A stretch of 64,000 nucleotides of DNA from Micropterus salmoides (taxonomy: Eukaryota; Chordata; Actinopteri; Centrarchiformes; Centrarchidae). Positions 40,101-50,127 of this stretch are shown in pieces. A program made the position numbers and the translations under genes. The notes below the pieces were generated by a model. The model was not told where the DNA came from. It saw only the letters and a program-made list of their open reading frames with translations, and did no database searches. The DNA is taken from NCBI RefSeq assembly GCF_014851395.1, contig NW_024040928.1, forward strand, positions 12,735,943 to 12,799,942, given 5' to 3'. The first letter of the stretch is position 1. Each line of letters begins with the position of its first letter.

Positions 40101-41973
40101 TTTTTTGAAGGGAATCTGCAAAACCTCTCAGACTCCGGTTTCTGCTTTGTTTACTCCTTATTACTTCCCACTATTGTAAGAATTCCAAACAGAGATTGCG
40201 TGTTTCACTGTTGTAGATGTAGGACTGTGAAACACTTCAGTCGCTATCTAATTTTTCATTCATGGCAAATAACATATGTGACATTATTAGTATTTAATGT
40301 AACCACTGGTGACACTTGTGACATTAGAACTGGTCACATGAACAACAGTGCATATATGCTCTTTGTGCCTGATGGTGGAACTAGAGTCCAAAGTCCAAAG
40401 CTGTGAAATTCTTCCTGAGGAGGGCATGGAAGTCTCTACAAAATATCTTGGCAATCCATCCAGTAAATGTCGACATATTTTACATACTTAATAGTGGTGC
40501 AAGAGGAAAAGTCAGGGGCTGACCAAATTCAGTAGGCTTCATCCTTTGGGAACCATGTACAAGTGTACAACTTTTTATGACAACCTTGTTGAGATAAAAC
40601 ACCAATGAGCTGGACCATGTATGGCTACTAAAAATAGATGGAAACTTCACAATAATGGTGACCTCCTCCTATAAGAATGCCATTTGATTCCAGTTCTCCT
40701 CTAACGTTTGTGACTCTAAACAAGTCCTCTGGTAGCCAACAGAACAAATGCCCTTCCTGCTCTCACTGTTATCTTAGTGTTTCATCTCTGCCTGCAGTCT
40801 GATCCTCAACCCTCCCCTGCAAAAACTCTGCTACTTTGTAAGCACTGAACTAATGGGCTGGTAGTGTGTGTTATACCAGCCGTTCTGTTAAAATCACTGC
40901 ATAATAAATGGGGCATTTTAGAAAACCTTACATTACTGTTAAATTGAGTACTTGATTTAAATGTATGTTTCAGGTGGAACTTGATATCCTGACAGAGGGC
41001 ATTTGTCTTTTCAAATGGCAACTGATTAAAATGAGGACTCTTAAGCTGATCAGCTGTACATCTGTAATGTGGTGCGTCATGAAATGCCACCTGACACTTG
41101 GAAACAATGTGGAACTACATTTAAGTACAACATAAGCAATTTTGTCTTTACCGGCTATTTGTAGGAGCTTGAGAAACTTAAATATACCATTATTTATACT
41201 CTGGGCCTCACCTGCTGGATCCAAGGTCAAGGAGAGAGCTGGCCTTAGACATGCCGGTGGATGGAGAGAACGCCATAGGAGAAGAGAAGCCAGAGAGAGG
41301 GTGTGCTGCAAAAGGGATTGGAGGCAGGTGGTTGATAGAAAACAATCAAATTAAATATCGTTTAGCGCATGCATGTAAATACATACAGTGTGTGCATGTG
41401 CTCTTCTTATGCAACCAATATCTGACATGCTGTAGACGTGCAAGGTGCAGTTGCCCTTGAACGTGTGTACATCTAATCTTATCTCTTCATACTTTACAGT
41501 CACAGCACACAGAACTCCAGCAGCAAGGATATTGACATCTGGCTAAAAACAAAGTGATTGCGGTTGTCTGCAACCCTGCGCTACAGAGGGTTCGTCTCAA
41601 GAGCTGTGACACGGATACATTTTCTTCAGCGGGGGGGGGGGGGGTTGCCGGAACACCAAATAATAGAAAAATTTTACACTCTCTCAAGAGATTACTCATT
41701 TTACAGCCAAACATTTAGCTTGAACATACAGACTGAGATTAAAGAAAGCAGCCACATGACAGACAGTGGAGATAAAAAGAACAGAGGAAAGAGAAAAAAA
41801 ACGATATTAGTATTTATATTATATAGGTGCACCCACACCTGAGATCAATGACTGTTTTGTTTTTTATCTAATAGATACATTAACTGCAGTAAAGTCTGCA
41901 GTGACTCGTCTCCTTGGTGATTAAAAAGCAGGTCTTACTACATACCGCAACATGCATACACACATTTTATTAT

Positions 41974-42007
<34 letters not shown>

Positions 42008-45000
42008 GCCATACTTGTGTAATGCCTCAAGACAAATATACAATACCTCAGTAAGTAGATATGGTTCAGCCCTTTCATGTTGTAATCCACACCACATTAA
42101 CACTGCACCATTAACATGCAAGACCTGAATAACTAACCCACAAACCAGGATCTGGTTGCACCAGCTATTCACATCTATTACTTACTTAATAAGTTTTGCA
42201 TTATGTCCTTCCTAATCTCTTAGTTGGTTTTAAACTAGTGATAGTAAATCAAGTTGCACCATTACAACTTAAGAAATGTCTTTGTTAGTTAAGATGTAAT
42301 GTTTAAAATGCTAAGAAACATCTGTAGCACTGTCCAATCACAAACTATACAGTAGCATTATATTAGGGCTAACCTATATGTTACAGTCTAATATTTGTAT
42401 GTGTTACATTCCTTTGCAAATTTAGGCATGTAGATTAGCCAAGGAGCAAGCATAAGGAAATATTCAGTTATGCTAACCTAACTGACGCTACTTAATAATT
42501 CTGGATAACGTTTTGTAATTTAAGGTATGGATTTATTTTTGTGAAAAGTGATTTAAAATCATCTCAGTTTACATCATTATTAAATGGAATTTTGAGTGAC
42601 AGGTCAAATATGTCAACCTTATATCATAATATCCCTTTTATTCTTCATTCAAAATGGGTCATACAGTATCTTAGCAAGCTAGCGTTAGCTTTCTCATTTG
42701 GTTGAGTCAGCTATGTAGCAGTTTCACCTGGCAGTTAAATGTTTAGTACAACTAAACTCTACTCAACTAAACTTACTCTATGTAAGAACTAGTTTGTGTG
42801 GTGTAATCTGTTTAAATTTTGGGATGTGTAATCTCCATTTAGTAAACTTATAATTAGACTACACTGAATGTACATAGAGCTGGAGCAATGGGGTCCAAGG
42901 GCCTTAGGACCCTGTCAATTGGTACTAATACACTAATAAATATCTATCTTTATTTGTCCGACAAGTAAATCAGAACATTTCCACTGCAGGACCAACCTGC
43001 GTTGTTGGGAACGAGAGGTGGGGTGAGGAGGTTGACATTGTTGTTGGGGAATCCAGAGTTTCCCAGGGAGGTGATGAGGGGCAGAGTCATTGCCATTGGC
43101 ACCAGTGGTTGCACAGAGTGCATGTGGGGGTTAGCCGGCATGGGTGTTAGAATGGGCATGGCTGACATAGCTGACATGGATGACAGACCAACTGACAGGT
43201 TTGGCATTGACCCCATTCCTATTAGGAGGAAACACACAGGTGAACACGAAGAGATCAAGAACACTGTTTCAGAAAACAGACTTACTTGAAAAGTTACATT
43301 TAAAAATGGGTTCATTTCATTTTGTAAATGCCCTGAATTTACTGCAACTCAACTGAGCAAAAAAGTATTATTTGTGTCAATCAAGAACTTGAGCTGCCTG
43401 TGAAATTTACCATCATATTGAAAAATCAATCCTTTTGTAAGAGCAGCTATTTTTTAATACATAATCCTCCCATTTTGAAATAACTCTTCAAATGTTCTTT
43501 TTCTTGCGCCATGGATGAAATAACACTTCTAAGTGGTTAGGTGGTAAGAGAGTAAAAATGTAGTGGGTTTTGAAACTGAATTGTGGCTGTAATATCCTCA
43601 GAGAAAGTTTTACCAAAGCGTGCTGACGAAGGGATAGTTGGAGCAGAAGTGGAAACGGGAGGTTGCTTCATGATGACTGGCAGGGAAGAAGGTAAGTTCC
43701 GCCCCTGAAGTTTGAGTTTAATGAGCTTCATAGCGATGGAGAACTCGAGTCTGTCCATCTTCCCATCGCCGTCCATGTCAGCCAAGTTCCTACAGGAGGA
43801 GGTGAGAGAGAGGTATAATATGATCTTTTTATAGCAAATTCTGCGTTCCTGGTATTTTTTTTTCTTTATGGAGACAATAGGAAAGTCGAGAGCTACACAA
43901 GGGACAAGGCTCTAGTGGGATTGAATTCCAGTGGCGTTATTCACACAAACACCAAAACACACCCACCCACACACACACTTTCTCCCCACTCTTACACTCA
44001 CAGTTTACTAGGTGGGGCAGGCTGTAAAGGAAGTCAGCGCTCAACAGGAAGTTTAAAGCAGGTCAAGAGGACCAAACTGCCCAAAAACAAAGATTGGATC
44101 TGCTGATTTAATTGTTTTGGCTTAACAACACATTATTTAGGATGCAGTGGTCAGTCAGTACTTACCAGATCTCAGCCAGGACAGAGGCAGGCAGGCCAGA
44201 CTGGAGGAAGAATTTTCTGGCTTGTTCTCCTGAAGACAGACAAAAATCACTAGGGTTCAGAACCTCTCATGACAACTTCTAGGTGTTCTGCATACACAAG
44301 TATTTAGTCTTCTTGTTAGGACAACAGCCTACCTGAAACATAGCCGAGGACGGGAGCAAGGGTGTCAAACTGTTTGTCATGTTTCCCCCTCTCCTCTGGA
44401 GCGATGGCCCAGACACTGGCTCCACCTGGACAAAACCAAGAAACAATCTTAAGATCCTCTTGCCTGCTAAAGTTGGTGTATATGCTGTTCAAAGTTAACA
44501 TAAAATCATTTACCAATGCTGATGCAGCATAAAGTAATAACTAACAGGACAGCCAAGAGGATTTTTTATAAGAAGGATATACAAAAACATTTCTGTCATT
44601 CATTGATAAATAAGTCTATGTGTAGAAAACAGGTTAAAGAGAGGGAAAAGATTTTTTAAATCTAAAAACACATAAAAACAAAAGTAAGAATCTATAGCTA
44701 TGCTAACTGTTCTGTGAGGCTGTTGGCACAATGGTACTTTGAGCTATTAACAATGCAAAACCTGCTCACAGTGCATGACATGATGGTGGCACTGCATGAA
44801 AAGTCAGGGGATCACCACAGTTATTACATGTCATACTGAAGAGGACAGGAATGTGTATATCAAATTTCAAGGCAATCCATCCAATAGTTGTCAACACATT
44901 TTAATCTTAGACAATCAATCAAATCAAAATCTCTATCACAGACTCAGGGTCCAGATCTAACCCACAAAAATACACAAATACATACTCCCATGCAAACACA

Positions 45001-48000
45001 CATAAAAAACCCACCATAATAAATCATGCTTTACACAGCTAAAGAAAAGGAAGAGAAAATATAACAAAATAAAAAATATAAAGACAATCAGTGTCCTACC
45101 AGGAAACAATTGTAGCAGTGTTTCCACATACAAGATTGGTAGTGTGAATATGTTTGGCAAGCCCAAAATTATTTGATTTTCTAAATCATTAACCTGGCAC
45201 ATGAATTTATGCATGAGATTTCTTAAGACAGCATGAAAGGCGCTTACTCCTGCAGCCAAAAACATCTCACTTGCACTACACCATCTTGGTCTCTTGATTA
45301 ATATTCTCATAGCATCGTTGCATGCTACTTTAAGTTTCTGTAGACTTGCTTTTGTATAACTTGACGCCAAGTGCGCAGTATAAAGTGGTATACAATATGC
45401 TTGAACAGGGATATATTTACACCATCCGTACACGCCCTAAACTTGCGTAAAAGAATATTAACTTGTGTATATCATGCCGCATTACCTATAAATCAACCTT
45501 CATGGTGGCATTACAGGAAAAGTCAGGGGACAACTAAAATCATTAGAACTGATCCTCTGTAAATTAATGTAGAACTTGTAGTAGAAGTGCAGTTGTTACT
45601 GGTACATGGATCTAAAAAGGTACTTGAATACTAAAAGCTCCTGCTTTATTAAAATACCAGCTGCCTTTTGGAGGTCCAAACTTTCAGAAATATGGCATTT
45701 CTTAGGACAAAAAACATTCTACGTAGAAGAAGAAACTTTACATTTTTGAACCATAATGTGTGGGCAATGGTCCACTCCTCAACACACACAAATGCAGCAA
45801 CACATTTCAAGTTCCCAGAGCAGAAATGCTAATGTCAAATTCAGTATATAGTCTTTTTCTTCACCATCCAAAAAGTCGGCATCATTTCCATCCCTAATGA
45901 GATCTCGCCTTCAGATGAAACCACTCTTAACCAACTCCCGACAATGATTAATGTATAAAAATGTCCAGTAAGCTTTTTCTTCCCCCACTCTTGGATTTCT
46001 CAAGGTAAGTTCAGGGTTGGCCATGAATTAAATATGATGTCAAATGTGCTGTGTGAGGGGTATGAAATGCAATTCTTACTCATTTTCATAAGATGTTTTT
46101 AAAAAAGGGGGATGAAAGATTATCATCTGTGCTAATAATCAATTAATCATAAGGGAATCCATGAAATTAATCTAATCATAACACGACCAGGGTGTGCCTC
46201 CTGGCTTACATTTCTGCTCCATAACTTGACAGCTCTGAAGCCATCATTAAGAAAAGTACTGACTGTATGGACATTGTGAACAGATGGGTCTCTCCATATG
46301 GCAGTGATTGCATGTCAGAGATGTAGATAAGGAGACAATGGCAGACAATGAGTCCAGGCAGCAGAGATAAAGAAGGGTTAGTGATGCACAAAAGATGAAT
46401 TCACACTAGAGAAGCTGAATGGCGGACTAGTTTATCCTCGTACAGACAGACAGAAGAAACACATGGGTAAAAAGCGATAGTTGCAATGTTACAAACGGAA
46501 GTCAACTCGGGAGCAAACAAGCAAACTATCAGTTCTTATGGAGTTCACTTTCCTAAGCAGCTCATCTTCCTCTGCTCCTTCAGCGACATACGGGCCCTCC
46601 CTGATGCCATTGGCTATTGCCATAGTGATCACGGTTGTACAAACAAAATGTTTGCACAGATTTCTTTCTCACAACAGTGACTTCAGTGTGAAATAAAGAC
46701 AACACACTGAGCTTGTTGAGAATTTGTCATCCAAATTATTCGCCTCCCATCATCACAAGCTCATCGTTGGTTTTAAAGCTCACACTGGTCCCTTATTCAA
46801 GAAAATACTTATCAAATGATGAAATCAAACAAGAGGTGCCTGAGTTAGGTCTATATTTGTCACAAAATCTGTGTCAAAAGCATATAAACACCCACAGCTC
46901 TTTGTAAGGGCTGAATCTATGGCTGTTATTTAGCCTTGGTACGTAGTTTTTTGCTATATGATAGTTGCAAATTATTATGTGATTGCTTTTATTTATGGTG
47001 ATGTAACATTCCTTCTTCATACCCCAAGTGCTTTAGCAAGACTGTACTTGAGATATGTATAAAGCTACTCTCACTCCGATTCTCATCCTAAGACGCCAGC
47101 GACATAGAACATCTTACACAGGAAGTTGTCTCTAAACATTTCTTCTCAAATCAATTTGTCAGGGCAGAGTAAGATGGTGGGGCCCCTTTTCTTCCTTATC
47201 TCTGGTAGATGCATAAGAGTAGGAATGAAGTCACAGGGCTAGGGACAAAAACTACAGTTTATTAATATAGTAGTTGTAATATTGTTTTTAAGCAAAATGC
47301 TATTTGATTAGCATAATATTCTCGACTCAATATGCTATTCTTTGTGGTATTATGGGTGTATGCGTTTGTAGACATGGTATCTAGGGTGTAATTTATTCAC
47401 TAGCTTCAGGAAATACCAGCCTGCCCTCGATGGAACTTCCTCCCCTACGCTAACCCAAACACCACACTGGCTCTTGTTGACCGCAGCACGCACGCACGCG
47501 CACACACGCACGCGCACACACACAAACACACACACACACACACACACACATATCCCTGAGGACTGACACAAAGTTGCAGCCCAGCAGTCCCTTGTATGCA
47601 GCCAGAAGATTAAATGTGAGCAACTACAGAGTTAAAAGCAGGAAGATTCAACCTTTTTCCAAAATGTGCGACCAGATATAACTGAAAACTGCCAGCTACT
47701 CACTTCACAGAGATGTGTGTTAGGAAACACTCAGGCTGATTGCCTTGAGCTGGTTTCAATATCCAAACAAACTCCCTCTACTCTATACCACCACAGCAAC
47801 ACCTGTTCAAGTACATGCTTTTTCCCCTGACAAAGCCAATGTTAGCAGCTCGCAGTGCCCGACCTAGTTTTAGGCATTGTCAGCAAAATGCAGCCATAAA
47901 AAGGAGAAAGTAATTAATCTCGCACTGAGATGTGAGTATTCCTCACATTGTCTAGTTAGCTTTGACAGACCTCATTTAGAAGCTATTGTAAGTGAGAAAG

Positions 48001-50084
48001 GGAGGCGATATTTAGCACAGCGCCACTGGGACATGTAGCTAGCGTGGCCACATCCACAGGCCTGTCAGTTGATTGGGCGTGTGTATCAGGGAGGGCAGGA
48101 TGCTCCGTGAATAAGTGGGGCATTGCAAAGCTTCTTACACAGCAATGAATCCTTAGGGATCTTCTGTGGCTTGACACTTGTTATTGGAAAGATATGGCCA
48201 CTTAATGTGAGACGAAGATAAAGAGGTGCCAAATTTTGTTTTTTTAAACTAACTAGTATTTCCAAGACATGAACAAAGGGCTGTTGTTTGATACTTAAAT
48301 TGTTTTACATATTCTTTAAAATAGTTTAGCTGTAACCTTGTTGACATTTTGGGAGACACACTTATTTGCTTTCTTGCTAAGAGTTAAACGAGACTGTCAA
48401 AACCACTCACGCGTTAGCTAAGCTTAGCATTGAGACTGAAAACAGGGGGAAACAGCTAGCCTGGTGCTGGAAATCTGCCTAACAGCTAATCTATAGCCCA
48501 CATAAATCTAAAAACAACAAAATGTGGGTTGTGTGAATATGAATATCTTAATATTTCTGACTTCCTTCCTGAACCACACTTTTGAGAGTGTCCCTTAGTC
48601 TATGTGCTAATAAAGGTATCCGTTTTCTCATCCAACTCTCGGCAGGAAAGTTAATATACATATTTCCCCATTTCTTAAATGTGGCTTCTGCTGTCTTTTG
48701 CAAACCAGCATTCTTGTCTCAGTTTTTCAGCAGGTTTATATTAACATTTTGACTCTTCCAGGCCATCAATGTAGGGCTGGGGCGATATGGCCAAAAATGT
48801 TACCATGATAATAACATTTCATATCATTCGATATCTATATAATTATCACGATAAATGTAAAGTCATTAGTTCTTTCAAGTTTAAAGGCTGATTTTTGCTC
48901 CTGACTGAAAATTTAAGAAACCAGATTTTAATTATGTGGTTAAACTTTTCTTTGTGGTCAGAATGGAAGAAACACTTGATGCTAAACAGTGAATCACTTA
49001 ACAAAACTGAGGGAGAACATTCAAAACTAGTATTATGACTAAACTAGAATATTAGTAAATCTTTTTCAGTCCCTTTTCTGCAACAAAATAAATATTTTAA
49101 CAGAAAAATTAAGTGCTAATTTGTTCATTCATATGAATTAAACCAAATATTTACTGACAATATACTGAACATTAAATTGCGAAAATTATATTGCGATAAT
49201 TATCATTATTATGCCCAGCACTACATCAATGTAAATCAGAATTTGTTCTTCCTTATCTGGCTACATATATTTCTAAAATATCTTTTAAAAAAGTTATCGC
49301 CGTAACCTACATGTATGAATTCTGTCATGCACTGAGCATATAAAAACAGCTTCCTGCAAAGCGACCGACAACACCTTGTCAGGGAATACACAAGAGTCCT
49401 TATACTGAGACAATATAACACACAGTCCATCCACAGAAAAAAAGCTGTATACTCATGGAATAGCTTCCACAGCAACAACGCCTGTGCAGAATTTAAACAC
49501 ACTGTAGCACAGTTCACCTCCTCAGCAGCTGCGACACAAAGAGCCTCTGCCTTGTGTGGTTTTTCTTCCCTTTGTCAGCCTGTGTGCTGTTGTCTAGGTG
49601 CTGTACAGTCCTTAGGAGACGCTGGAGTCAAACCTCCAGACACCCAGCGCCGGTCTGCTGGGGGGAAACCGCATCACTGCTTTCATAACTATTTACATAT
49701 CAAACGCTTCACCTGGGGAGGACAAGTTAGTGTTTCAGATGGGTACAGTGCATTAACAGTGTCTGCTCGCTGCAGCATTTTAGTCAACACACACAAACAC
49801 ACCTTCCCTGTCTGTGAGAGTTCTGCATACAGTCCACCTGTTTTGCAAATTCACAGACTAATGACATTACAATTGCCTCATTTCAGATTCACTGTGCAAT
49901 AACACAGCGGAGCTCAACCTCCCATACAGTACGTATCAACGGAGAAACTCGTCATATACTGATGTTGTGTGTCTGAATTGCTTTCTCCCGTGACTATCTA
50001 CTGAATGGGATTAAAGCAGAGTCTAGCTGTGGGGTTTGGCACTTTGATAAACTGCAGAATTAGTAGTGTGGACAAGAAGCATCC

Positions 50085-50127
<43 letters not shown>

